Assembly (NCBI RefSeq): GCF_001514205.1
Contig: NZ_KQ948779.1
Coordinates: 72,955 to 136,954 of the forward strand
Length of the DNA: 64,000 nt
Direction of reading: 5' to 3'
Source of the DNA: Streptomyces griseoruber
Lineage (GTDB): Bacteria > Actinomycetota > Actinomycetes > Streptomycetales > Streptomycetaceae
Shown: positions 1-8,415 of the stretch, piece after piece
How the letters are laid out: each line of letters opens with the position of its first letter
Numbering within the stretch: position 1 is the stretch's first letter
The notes under the pieces: model-generated
Told to the model about the DNA's origin: nothing
The model's input: only the letters and a program-made list of their open reading frames with translations
The model's database searches: none
Translations under genes and position numbers: made by a program

Positions 1-1329
1 CGCGAGGAAGTTGTCGGCGTCGGGGAAGTCGGGGAACCAGCCCATGCCGTAGACGGCGTACTCGCCCTTGCGCTCGGCGGGGGCGAAGGTGTCCCAGGCG
101 GTGCCCTTGACGGTGACGTCGAACAGGCCGCTGTCGTTGAGCTGCTTCTTCAGCAGCTCGAACTCCTGCTTGGTGGCGGGACCGTAGTGGTCGGTCGTGT
201 AGTTCAGCGTGAGCTTCACCGGGGTGGTGATGTTCGCCTCGGTCAGCAGGGCCTTGGCCTTGGTGACACTCGGGTCGCTGTACTTGTTGAAGAAGGCGTT
301 GGAGTGTCCGGTGACGGAGGCCGGGACGAGCGAGTAGAGGGCTTCGGCCTGGGAGCCGTAGACCTGGGAGACCAGCTCGTTGCGGTTGATGACCTGGGCC
401 ATCGCCTGGCGCACGGCCTTGGTCTTCACGACGGGGGCGTCGGTGTTGAAGGCCAGGTAGCGGATCTCGAGGCCGGCCAGTTCGACCAGGTCGATGTCGC
501 TGTCGGCGGCGGCGTCGGAGAGCTTCTTGATCTGCTCCGGGGACATGGTCCGGGTCATCAGGTCGATGTCGCCCTTTTCGAGGGCGGTGTCCATGGCGTC
601 GGCGTCGTCGTAGGACACCATGTCGACCTCGTCGTTGTTCACCTTCAGGGTCCCCTTGTAGTTGGGGTTCTTGGTGAACACGGCCTTGGTGATGGCGTCG
701 CCGTCGGTCTCGGCCTTGAGGGTGTACGGGCCGGAGCCGTCGACCTCGAAGCCCTCGCGGAGCTTGTTCTTCTCGTAGTCGTCGGGGTTGACGATGCCGG
801 CGACGGGGGTCGACAGCTTGGACGGGAAGGTGGCGTCGGCGGTCTTGAGGTGGAAGATGACTTCGTTGTCACCCTGCGTCTCGACGGTGTCGATGGTGGA
901 CAGCAGGGCGAAGACACCGGTGTCGGCCTTGATGGCGCGGGCGCGGTCGATGGAGAACTTGACGTCCGCGGCGGTGATGGCGTCGCCGTTGGCGAACTTC
1001 AGCCCGTCCCGGAGCTTGCAGGCGTAGCGCTCGTTGCCGCTGTCGGTGAATCCGCAGGACTGCGCCGCCTCGGGGACGGGGTCGCCGTCGCCCTTGGGCA
1101 CGATCATCAGGGTCTGCACGGTCTGGCGCAGGATGTTCCAGGTGCCGACGTCGTAGGCGTAGGCGGGATCGAGCGGCGCGGGAGCGGCCTTCGTGGCGGT
1201 GAACCGGTCGGTGGTGCCCACGACGATGGCGTCGCCGCCGCCGCTCCCGCTGTCGGCCCCGCCGCAGGCGGCGAGTACGGGCGCGAGCAGACCGACCACG
1301 GCCGGCAGCACCAAAGTCTTGCGGTTCAT
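1..1329 (-). CDS. Peptide/oligopeptide ABC transporter solute-binding lipoprotein (3' end cut)
   Basis: Family 5 extracellular solute-binding protein (DppA/OppA type), expected to be lipid-anchored outside the membrane and to feed a peptide or similar importer encoded beyond the window edge. The start gives a short signal peptide ending in the lipobox LAAC, with Cys22 as the lipidated residue, then a Gly/Ser-rich linker. Family hallmarks follow: LDPAYAYDVGTWNILRQTVQ near residue 55, LRDGLKFANGDAITAADVKF near 105 and VRQAMAQVINRNELV near 325. The 443 visible codons run open to base 1, so roughly the last 80-100 residues are missing. The ligand cannot be read from sequence. Confidence 0.88.
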   Translation of the reverse strand, partial: MNRKTLVLPAVVGLLAPVLAACGGADSGSGGGDAIVVGTTDRFTATKAAPAPLDPAYAYDVGTWNILRQTVQTLMIVPKGDGDPVPEAAQSCGFTDSGNERYACKLRDGLKFANGDAITAADVKFSIDRARAIKADTGVFALLSTIDTVETQGDNEVIFHLKTADATFPSKLSTPVAGIVNPDDYEKNKLREGFEVDGSGPYTLKAETDGDAITKAVFTKNPNYKGTLKVNNDEVDMVSYDDADAMDTALEKGDIDLMTRTMSPEQIKKLSDAAADSDIDLVELAGLEIRYLAFNTDAPVVKTKAVRQAMAQVINRNELVSQVYGSQAEALYSLVPASVTGHSNAFFNKYSDPSVTKAKALLTEANITTPVKLTLNYTTDHYGPATKQEFELLKKQLNDSGLFDVTVKGTAWDTFAPAERKGEYAVYGMGWFPDFPDADNFLA

Positions 1330-1811
1330 GCTCGAGTTTCTCCAGAGCTGTCGGTCCGTGTACCCGGCATGCAAGGTTGTCGCAGCGGATCACAGGGATA
1401 GGGGTGATGTTCCGCGAAGAGATTAGTCCGGACCGGCACGAGGGTTCGCCACGACCGGAGTTGAAAGCTCATCACGGAGCGAAACCGTATGCGAACGCAT
1501 TGAAAAATCACGAGCGGAACGATCCGCGCAGCTGTCCATCAATCGGGACACAAGGGTGCGGCCAAACGCCCGGAACGCGGCGTCTGGGCACACGGCGGAC
1601 CCCCTGTCGACCACGCCCGCCGTGGGGAAGGTCACACCGTCAACGGTCCGCGCCCGTCCGGAATGCAACCGTTATCGAAGATCGGAATTCCCCCGTGCGT
1701 ACACCCGCCGAATTACGTTGCTATCGGCGGTGCACGCTCGGTGAACGAGTACGGCGAATTCCGTCATCGAGAGGATCACCAATGATCGCAGGGGTGATCA
1801 TCGGAGCGGAG
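1330..1811. other. Intergenic region between the binding protein and the HAD gene
   Basis: No convincing gene is seen in these 480 bases. The part nearest 1330 must carry the promoter of the minus-strand binding protein. A small palindrome, ATGCG-N2-CGCAT, lies at 1489-1500 inside an AT-richer patch and may be an operator. Short open frames here lack a ribosome binding site and a coding-like third-position GC pattern, so they were not called. Confidence 0.5.
1774..1799 (-). terminator. Weak hairpin downstream of the HAD gene
   Basis: Inverted repeat GATCACC (1774-1780) and GGTGATC (1793-1799) lies just past the stop of the minus-strand HAD gene. The stem is only 7 bp, so this is a weak terminator candidate. 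Confidence 0.35.
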
Positions 1812-2507
1812 TCACCGGGGCATCAGACCGCGCAGAAAAGGCAGGTCGACCTGTTCCAGCGAGGGCACCACGGTGCGCCGGACGGCAGCGGTGATCGGGG
1901 CCACGGAGGGCACCGCCACCACATGGCAGCCCGCCGCCTCCGCCGAGGCGACCCCGGTCGCGGTGTCCTCGACGACGGCGCAGCGGGCCGGGTCCACGCC
2001 GAGGCCGGCGGCCGCGAAGAGGTAGGGGTCGGGGTACGGCTTGGTGCGGGCGACCTCGTCGCCGGCGACGGTCAGCGTGAAGTGCTGGGGGCCGAGCGAG
2101 GTCAGGACGCGGTCGATGATGCGGCGGTGGGAGGCGGAGACGAGGGCCGTGGGGATCTCGTGCTCGGCCAGCTCGGCGAGCAGCCGGGCGGCTCCGGGCA
2201 TCAGGGGCAGGGCGCGGGTGATGCGGTCCTCGAAGCCCTCGTTGAGCAGGACGGAGAGTTCGGTGAGGGTGATGTCGGCCCCGGTCGCCTCGATCAGGAA
2301 CCCGGCGCTGCGGCTCATCGGGCCGCCGACCACGACATGGCGCCAGGAGTCGTCGAGGGCGTGGCCGAGACCGGCGAAGATCTCCACCTCGACGTCCCAC
2401 CAGAAGCCTTCGGTGTCCACCAGGGTGCCGTCCATGTCGAGGAGCACCGCCTGGAGGGCCGAGCCCTCGGCCGTACGGGTCAGGGGCGCGGGTACCGTGC
2501 TGGTCAT
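1812..2507 (-). CDS. HAD-superfamily hydrolase, phosphoglycolate phosphatase/beta-phosphoglucomutase type
   Basis: 231-residue haloacid dehalogenase family phosphatase, probably cytosolic and acting on a small sugar phosphate or similar; the substrate is unknown. Motif I is LLDMDGTLVDTE (nucleophile Asp24, acid/base Asp26), motif II includes TALVSASHRR, and motif III/IV is the KPYPDPYLFAAAGLGVDP block with VVEDTATGVASAEAAG. The helical cap between motifs I and II fits subclass I HADs. The start is supported by a strong AGGAGGT eight bases upstream. A hairpin separates it from metH, so it is probably transcribed alone. Confidence 0.88.
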   Translation of the reverse strand: MTSTVPAPLTRTAEGSALQAVLLDMDGTLVDTEGFWWDVEVEIFAGLGHALDDSWRHVVVGGPMSRSAGFLIEATGADITLTELSVLLNEGFEDRITRALPLMPGAARLLAELAEHEIPTALVSASHRRIIDRVLTSLGPQHFTLTVAGDEVARTKPYPDPYLFAAAGLGVDPARCAVVEDTATGVASAEAAGCHVVAVPSVAPITAAVRRTVVPSLEQVDLPFLRGLMPR

Positions 2508-2531
2508 CCACGTACCTCCTTTGAGGGACGA

Positions 2532-2563
2532 GCAGGCCGGTTCCCGCTGGGGAACCGGCCTGC
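2532..2563 (-). terminator. Rho-independent-type hairpin after metH
   Basis: Perfect 13-bp stem GCAGGCCGGTTCC / GGAACCGGCCTGC with a 6-base loop lies between the metH stop and the HAD start. It probably ends the metH transcript. Confidence 0.75.
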
Positions 2564-2617
2564 AGTGGACCGACCAGTGTACGACTTATCGGATCAGTGT
2601 GCTCAGTGACACGGATG

Positions 2618-5600
2618 TCACCGTGCGTTGAAGTACTTCGCCTCGGGGTGGTGGATGACGATCGCGTCCGTGGACTGCTCGGGGTGGAGCTGGAACTCCT
2701 CGGACAGGTGGACGCCGATCCGCTCGGGCCGGAGCAGGGCGGCGATCTTGGCGCGGTCCTCCAGGTCGGGGCAGGCGCCGTAGCCGAGGGAGAAGCGGGC
2801 GCCGCGGTACTTCAGGGAGAACATGTCCTCGATGTCGGCGGGGTCCTCGCCGGCGAAGCCGAGTTCGGAGCGCACGCGTGCGTGCCAGTACTCGGCGAGG
2901 GCCTCGGCGAGCTGGACGGACAGGCCGTGCAGTTCGAGGTAGTCGCGGTAGGAGTCGGACGCGAAGAGCTTGGCGGTCTCCTCGCCGATGCGGGAGCCGA
3001 CGGTGACGACCTGGAGGCCGACGACGTCGGTCTCCCCCGATTCCTGGGGGCGGAAGAAGTCCGCGAGGCACAGCCGGCGGCCGCGGCGCTGGCGCGGGAA
3101 GGTGAAGCGGGTGGTCTCGTTGCCGTGCTCGTCCAGGATGATCAGGTCGTCGTCCTTGGACACGCAGGGGAAGTAGCCGTGGACGACGGCGGCCTCGAGG
3201 AGGTTCTCCGTCTGGAGGCGGTCCAGCAGGCCGCGCAGGCGCGGGCGGCCCTCGGTCTCGACGAGTTCCTCGTAGGTCGGTCCGTCGCCGGTGCGGGCCT
3301 GCTTGAGGCCCCACTGGCCCTTGAAGAGGGCGCCCTCGTCCAGCCAGGTGGCGTACTCCTTGAGCTGGATGCCCTTGATGACGCGGGTGCCCCAGAAGGG
3401 CGGCTCGGGGACGGGGTTGTCGGTGGCGACGTCGGAGCGGACGTGGCCCTCCTCGGGGCGCTCCTCGACGGCCACGGCGGCGGCGCGGACGCGGCGCTGC
3501 TTGAGCTCGGGCAGCTTGGCACCGGGGACGCCGCGCTTGACGCCGATGAGGGCGTCCATGAGGTGCAGGCCCTCGAAGGCGTCGCGGGCGTAGCGGACCT
3601 CGCCCTGGTAGATCTCGTGCAGGTCCTGTTCGACGTAGGCGCGGGTGAGGGCGGCGCCGCCGAGGATGACCGGGTAGTCGGCGGCCAGGCCGCGCTGGTT
3701 CAGCTCCTCCAGGTTCTCCTTCATGATCACCGTGGACTTGACCAGGAGGCCGGACATGCCGATGACGTCGGCCCCGTGTTCCTGGGCGGCGTCGAGGATC
3801 GCGGAGACCGGCTGCTTGATGCCGAGGTTGACGACGTTGTAGCCGTTGTTGGACAGGATGATGTCGACGAGGTTCTTGCCGATGTCGTGGACGTCGCCGC
3901 GGACGGTGGCGAGGACGATGGTGCCCTTGCCGTCGGCGTCGGACTTCTCCATGTGCGGTTCGAGGTGGGCCACCGCCGCCTTCATGACCTCGGCGGACTG
4001 GAGGACGAACGGCAGCTGCATCTGGCCGGAGCCGAAGAGCTCGCCGACGACCTTCATGCCGTCCAGGAGGGTCTCGTTGACGATGTCGAGGGCCGGGCGG
4101 GTCTCAAGCGCCTGGTCGAGGTCGGCCTCCAGGCCGTTCTTCTCGCCGTCGATGATGCGGCGCTTGAGGCGCTCCTCCAGCGGCAGGGCGGCGAGTTCCT
4201 CGGCCTTGCCGGCCTTGAGGGACTTGGCGGTGGCGCCCTCGAAGAGCTGCATGAGCTTCTGGAGGGGGTCGTAGCCCTCGCTGCGGCGGTCGTGGATGAG
4301 GTCGAGGGCGGTACGGACCTCCTCCTCGCTGAAGCGGGCGATGGGGAGGATCTTGGAGGCGTGGACGATGGCGGAGTCGAGGCCCGCCTTGACGCACTCG
4401 TCGAGGAAGACGGAGTTCAGCAGGATCCGGGCGGCCGGGTTGAGGCCGAAGGAGATGTTGGACAGGCCCAGGGTGGTCTGGACGTCGGGGTGGCGGCGCT
4501 TGAGTTCGCGGATCGCCTCGATGGTGGCGATGCCGTCGCCCCGGGACTCCTCCTGACCGGTGCAGATGGTGAAGGTCAGGGTGTCGATGAGGATGTCCGA
4601 CTCCTGGATGCCCCAGTTCCCGGTGAGGTCGTCGATGAGCCGTTCGGCGATCTCGACCTTCTTCTCGGGGGTGCGGGCCTGGCCCTCCTCGTCGATGGTG
4701 AGGGCGATCAGCGCGGCGCCGTGCTCCTGGGCCAGCCGGGTGACCTTGGCGAAGCGGGACTCGGGTCCGTCGCCGTCCTCGTAATTGACGGAGTTGATGA
4801 CCGCGCGGCCGCCGAGCTTCTCCAGGCCGGCCTGGATGACGGGCACCTCGGTGGAGTCCAGGACGATCGGCAGGGTGGAGGCGGTGGCGAAGCGGCCGGC
4901 GAGTTCCTCCATGTCGGCGACGCCGTCGCGGCCGACGTAGTCCACGCACAGGTCGAGCATGTGCGCGCCCTCGCGGATCTGCTCGCGGGCCATCTCGACG
5001 CAGTCGTCCCAGCGGGCTTCGAGCATGGCCTCGCGGAACTTCTTGGAGCCGTTGGCGTTGGTGCGCTCGCCGATCGCCAGGTACGAGGTGTCCTGGCGGA
5101 AGGGGACCGTCTGGTAGAGGGAGGCGGCGCCGGGCTCGGGGCGGGGGGCGCGCTCGACGGGCGTGGTGCCCTGGACGCGGTCCACGAGCTGCCGGAGGTG
5201 TTCGGGGGTGGTGCCGCAGCAGCCGCCGATGAGGTTGAGGCCGTAGTCCCGGACGAAGTTCTGCTGGGCGTCGGCGAGGCCCTCGGGGTCGAGCGGGAAG
5301 TGGGCGCCGTCCTTGGTGAGGATCGGCAGACCGGCGTTCGGCATGCACAGCAGGGGGGTGCGGGAGTGCCGGGCGAGGTAGCGCAGGTGCTCGCTCATCT
5401 CGGCGGGGCCGGTGGAACAGTTCAGACCGATCATGTCGATGCCGAGGGGTTCCAGCGCGGTGAGCGCGGCGCCGATCTCGGAGCCCAGCAGCATGGTGCC
5501 GGTGGTCTCGAAGGCCATGGAGACCAGCAGGGGGACGTCGACTCCGGTGGCCGCCATGGCGCGCTTGGCGCCCAGGACGGAGGACTTCGTCTGGAGGAGG

Positions 5601-6130
5601 TCCTGGGTGGTCTCGACGATCAGGGCGTCGGCGCCGCCGGCGAGCAGGCCCTCGGCGTTGGCCTGGAAGCCGTCGCGCAGGACGCCGTAGCCGATGTGGC
5701 CGAGGGTGGGCAGCTTGGTGCCGGGGCCGATCGAGCCGAGGACCCAGCGCTGCCGGCCGTCACGGGCGCCGAAGGCATCGGCGGTCTCGCGGGCGATCCG
5801 GGCGCCCGCCTCGGACAGTTCGAACACACGGTCGGCGATGTCGTACTCGGCCATGGCGGAGTGGTTTGCGCCGAACGTGTTGGTCTCGACGCAGTCGACG
5901 CCCGCGTCGAAGTAGGCCTCGTGGACCGAACGGACGATGTCGGGCCGGGTGAGGTTGAGGATCTCGTTGCAGCCCTCGAGGTTCTCGAAGTCCTCGAGGG
6001 TGGGCTCCTGGGCCTGGAGCATGGTGCCCATGGCCCCGTCGGCCACCACCACACGGGTGGCCAGGGCCTGGCGGAGCTCGGACACACGGGTCCGGCTGTC
6101 GGCGGAAGGGGTCGGCGGCACAGAGGCCAT
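2618..6130 (-). CDS. metH: Cobalamin-dependent methionine synthase MetH
   Basis: Transfers the methyl group of 5-methyltetrahydrofolate to homocysteine through methylcobalamin. The 1170-residue length matches four-module enzymes. The homocysteine domain (about 20-310) has GLNCSTGP and the GGCCGTTPEH zinc cysteines. The pterin-binding domain spans about 345-605. A helical cap follows, then the B12 domain with DVHDIGKNLV near residue 745, whose His is the lower axial cobalt ligand. The C-terminal reactivation domain (about 900-1165) binds AdoMet. The start is supported by GGGAG eight bases upstream. It is divergent from gylR. I looked for a cobalamin or SAM riboswitch in the leader and saw none. 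Its product feeds the same methionine pool as the salvage genes at 11.8-27.1 kb. Confidence 0.97.
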   Translation of the reverse strand: MASVPPTPSADSRTRVSELRQALATRVVVADGAMGTMLQAQEPTLEDFENLEGCNEILNLTRPDIVRSVHEAYFDAGVDCVETNTFGANHSAMAEYDIADRVFELSEAGARIARETADAFGARDGRQRWVLGSIGPGTKLPTLGHIGYGVLRDGFQANAEGLLAGGADALIVETTQDLLQTKSSVLGAKRAMAATGVDVPLLVSMAFETTGTMLLGSEIGAALTALEPLGIDMIGLNCSTGPAEMSEHLRYLARHSRTPLLCMPNAGLPILTKDGAHFPLDPEGLADAQQNFVRDYGLNLIGGCCGTTPEHLRQLVDRVQGTTPVERAPRPEPGAASLYQTVPFRQDTSYLAIGERTNANGSKKFREAMLEARWDDCVEMAREQIREGAHMLDLCVDYVGRDGVADMEELAGRFATASTLPIVLDSTEVPVIQAGLEKLGGRAVINSVNYEDGDGPESRFAKVTRLAQEHGAALIALTIDEEGQARTPEKKVEIAERLIDDLTGNWGIQESDILIDTLTFTICTGQEESRGDGIATIEAIRELKRRHPDVQTTLGLSNISFGLNPAARILLNSVFLDECVKAGLDSAIVHASKILPIARFSEEEVRTALDLIHDRRSEGYDPLQKLMQLFEGATAKSLKAGKAEELAALPLEERLKRRIIDGEKNGLEADLDQALETRPALDIVNETLLDGMKVVGELFGSGQMQLPFVLQSAEVMKAAVAHLEPHMEKSDADGKGTIVLATVRGDVHDIGKNLVDIILSNNGYNVVNLGIKQPVSAILDAAQEHGADVIGMSGLLVKSTVIMKENLEELNQRGLAADYPVILGGAALTRAYVEQDLHEIYQGEVRYARDAFEGLHLMDALIGVKRGVPGAKLPELKQRRVRAAAVAVEERPEEGHVRSDVATDNPVPEPPFWGTRVIKGIQLKEYATWLDEGALFKGQWGLKQARTGDGPTYEELVETEGRPRLRGLLDRLQTENLLEAAVVHGYFPCVSKDDDLIILDEHGNETTRFTFPRQRRGRRLCLADFFRPQESGETDVVGLQVVTVGSRIGEETAKLFASDSYRDYLELHGLSVQLAEALAEYWHARVRSELGFAGEDPADIEDMFSLKYRGARFSLGYGACPDLEDRAKIAALLRPERIGVHLSEEFQLHPEQSTDAIVIHHPEAKYFNAR

Positions 6131-6393
6131 GGAAGGGCTCCCTCGGATGCGACGGCTGTCGGCTTTGCGTGACCTCAGGATGCGTGCGGTACGGCTTCCC
6201 GAGGAGTGCGCACGCCGTCAGGGTAGCCGGGTCGGGGGCCGTATGGTCAGGGCGTCCACGGGGCGGACGGGGAGGACGGGCGTGCCGGTGCTCGCGTGCG
6301 GGGCCGGTCACCGCCACACTGCCGCCACGTCACCTCGGGGGGTCGGGTGGCGTAACAGGTGTTGACCGACCATTAGCGGGAGGTCGACATGGA

Positions 6394-6418
6394 CCGGTAG
6401 TGTTCGACATTGCCGAAC
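6394..6418 (+). promoter_or_regulatory. Probable GylR operator at the gylR promoter
   Basis: Contains the inverted repeat GTTCG-N7-CGAAC (6402-6418) preceded by CCGGTA. Nearly the same 23-base block recurs in opposite orientation at 7402-7425 in front of glpF. The IclR-family regulator encoded next to it is the natural ligand, giving autoregulation and control of the glycerol operon. The 343-base gap 6131-6473 otherwise holds only the divergent metH and gylR promoters. Confidence 0.7.
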
Positions 6419-6473
6419 GACGGTACTTGCGTGCCGCTCGTGGACGGCGAAGGGGACGGAGGCAGGAGGGCGG

Positions 6474-7238
6474 ATGGCACGGAACATCCAGTCGGTCGAA
6501 CGGGCGGCCGCGATGCTGCGGCTGCTCGCGGGCGGGGAGCGGCGGCTGGGCCTGTCCGACATCGCCTCTGCGCTGGGCCTGGCCAAGGGCACCGCCCACG
6601 GCATCCTGCGCACGCTCCAGCAGGAGGGGTTCGTCGAACAGGACGACACCTCCGGGCGCTACCAGCTGGGCGCGGAGCTGCTGCGGCTGGGCACCACCTA
6701 TCTGGACGTGCACGAGCTGCGCGCACGGGCCCTGGTGTGGACGGACGACCTGGCGCGGTCCAGCGGCGAGAGCGTCCACCTGGGGGTGCTGCACCAGCAG
6801 GGCGTGCTGATCGTGCACCACGTCTTCCGGCCGGACGACAGCCGTCAGGTGCTGGAGATCGGGGCGATGCAGCCGCTGCACTCCACGGCGCTGGGCAAGG
6901 TGCTGTCGGCGTACGACCCGGTGGCGCACAGTGAGGCCCTGGAGGCCGACCGCAAGCCGTTCACGGACCGCACGGTGTGCGATCTGGACGCCTTCGAGCA
7001 CATCCTCGACGTCACGCGCGCGCGGGGCTACGCGGCGGACGTGGAGGAGACCTGGGAGGGTGTGGCCTCCCTCGCGGCACCCATCCACGACCGGCGGCGC
7101 ATGCCGGTCGGGGCGGTCGGCATCACGGGGGCGGTGGAGCGGCTGCGCCGGGACGGCGAGCTGCGGCCCGAGCTGATCGCGGCGGTGCGGGACTGTGCCC
7201 GCGCGGTGTCGCGGGACCTGGGCGCCGGGCGCTTCTGA
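6474..7238 (+). CDS. gylR: IclR-family repressor of the glycerol operon, GylR
   Basis: 254-residue IclR-type regulator, the same length as S. coelicolor GylR as I recall it. The N-terminal winged helix-turn-helix (about 5-65) contains LGLSDIASALGLAKGTAHGI, and the C-terminal effector domain contains GVLIVHHVFRPDDSRQVLEI and PLHSTALGKVLSAY. It is expected to repress glpF-glpK-glpD until glycerol or glycerol-3-phosphate is present. An AGGAGGG ribosome site precedes the ATG. It sits directly upstream of the operon with its own terminator, and the same operator-like block is found at both promoters. Confidence 0.93.
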   Translation: MARNIQSVERAAAMLRLLAGGERRLGLSDIASALGLAKGTAHGILRTLQQEGFVEQDDTSGRYQLGAELLRLGTTYLDVHELRARALVWTDDLARSSGESVHLGVLHQQGVLIVHHVFRPDDSRQVLEIGAMQPLHSTALGKVLSAYDPVAHSEALEADRKPFTDRTVCDLDAFEHILDVTRARGYAADVEETWEGVASLAAPIHDRRRMPVGAVGITGAVERLRRDGELRPELIAAVRDCARAVSRDLGAGRF

Positions 7239-7250
7239 GCAGCGGGTTCG

Positions 7251-7278
7251 GGCCGGGACGCCCTGGGGCGTCCCGGCC
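7251..7278 (+). terminator. Terminator after gylR
   Basis: 12-bp perfect stem GGCCGGGACGCC / GGCGTCCCGGCC with a 4-base loop lies 13 bases after the gylR stop, insulating gylR from the glycerol operon. Confidence 0.85.
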
Positions 7279-7400
7279 TTCGTCATGCCCTCGGGCACCC
7301 CGCGAACCGCCCCGTGGAACCCAGGGATCAGTAACGATCGCGTTTTCGAGAACCGAACCCTTGACGCACACGTAACGCCGGAGCAAGACTCCCGTCCATC

Positions 7401-7442
7401 GGTCGGCATTGTCGAACACCTACCGGCAATACGCGCTAGAGT
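7401..7442 (+). promoter_or_regulatory. Glycerol operon promoter region with GylR-type operator
   Basis: Bases 7402-7425 read on the minus strand give CCGGTAGGTGTTCGACAATG followed by CCG, matching the gylR operator apart from one inserted base and one substitution. TAGAGT at 7437-7442 is a plausible -10 element, which places the operator over the -35 zone as expected for repression. The glpF leader (7443-7547) shows no leader peptide or riboswitch that I can see. Confidence 0.65.
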
Positions 7443-7547
7443 GTGACAACGCCAAGGACCGGCATCGCTCTCACCCCCGAGGGCGGCAGCCCCCCGGAGG
7501 GACCCGGGGAGAACGGCTTCCCTGGACGAAGGACAAAGGAGTCGCGG

Positions 7548-8342
7548 GTGTCCAGCTCCGACATCTTCATCGGCGAGACCATCGGTACCGCCATACTCAT
7601 CCTGCTCGGCGGAGGCGTGTGCGCCGCCGTCACGCTGAAGGCCTCCAAGGCCCGCAACGCCGGCTGGCTCGCCATCACCTTCGGGTGGGGCTTCGCCGTG
7701 CTCACGGCGGTCTACACCTCGGCGCCGCTGTCCGGCGCCCACCTGAACCCGGCCGTGACACTCGCGCTCGCGATCAAGGACGGCGACTGGAGCAACGTTC
7801 CGGTCTACTGGGCCGGCCAGCTGCTCGGCGCCGCGATCGGCGCGACCCTGGTGTGGGTCGCCTACTACGGCCAGTTCCACGCGCACCTCACCGACAAGGA
7901 GATCGTCGGCGGTCCGGGGGCCCAGGCCACGACGGCCAAGGCGGTCGAGGCCCAGGAGAAGGGCGCGGGTCCGGTCCTCGGCGTCTTCTCCACCGGCCCG
8001 GAGATCCGGGTCCCCTGGCAGAACCTCGCCACGGAGATCGTCGGCACCGTGGTGCTGGTCCTCGCCGTCCTCACCCAGGGTCTGAACGACAAGGGCAACG
8101 GCCTCGGCACCCTCGGTGCCCTCGTCACCGCGCTGGTGGTCGTCTCGATCGGTCTGTCCCTCGGCGGCCCGACCGGCTACGCGATCAACCCGGCCCGTGA
8201 CCTCGGTCCGCGCATCGTGCACGCCCTCCTGCCCCTGCCCAACAAGGGCGGCTCCGACTGGGGCTACGCCTGGATCCCGGTGGTCGGTCCGCTGATCGGC
8301 GGCGCCATCGCTGCAGGCCTCTACAACGTCGCTTTTGCTTAA
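7548..8342 (+). CDS. glpF: Glycerol uptake facilitator (aquaglyceroporin)
   Basis: MIP-family channel letting glycerol diffuse across the membrane for GlpK to trap. The two pore motifs are intact: HLNPAVTLA near residue 66 and AINPARDLGPR near 214. Six membrane segments are visible in 264 residues, with an extra hydrophilic loop (KEIVGGPGAQATTAKAVEAQ) around residue 120. I chose the GTG at 7548 because AAAGGA lies seven bases upstream and the protein then starts VSSSDIFIGETIG; the frame is open further upstream but has no supporting ribosome site. First gene of the operon, called gylC in S. coelicolor. Confidence 0.92.
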   Translation: MSSSDIFIGETIGTAILILLGGGVCAAVTLKASKARNAGWLAITFGWGFAVLTAVYTSAPLSGAHLNPAVTLALAIKDGDWSNVPVYWAGQLLGAAIGATLVWVAYYGQFHAHLTDKEIVGGPGAQATTAKAVEAQEKGAGPVLGVFSTGPEIRVPWQNLATEIVGTVVLVLAVLTQGLNDKGNGLGTLGALVTALVVVSIGLSLGGPTGYAINPARDLGPRIVHALLPLPNKGGSDWGYAWIPVVGPLIGGAIAAGLYNVAFA

Positions 8343-8415
8343 GAGCACCAGCCACACCCTGTAGTAATCAGCGCCGTACAGACAGCCCTTACCCACGGAA
8401 CCCCAGGAGCACTCA

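Noticed and set aside
187..1401. 404-codon plus frame opposite the binding protein
   Set aside because: V/G/L/D-rich shadow; the minus strand encodes a lipoprotein with lipobox and SBP5 motifs.
1423..1668. 81-codon minus frame in the intergenic region
   Set aside because: No ribosome site, no family resemblance, and amino acid composition like non-coding DNA.
2597..6172. 1191-codon open frame on the strand opposite metH
   Set aside because: Its composition (runs of V, G, L, D, A) is the usual shadow of a high-GC gene; metH has full family motifs and a ribosome site.
6131..6393. Possible cobalamin or SAM riboswitch in the metH leader
   Set aside because: Looked for the B12-box and SAM-I/SAM-IV core sequences by eye and found no convincing match; a covariance-model search would decide.
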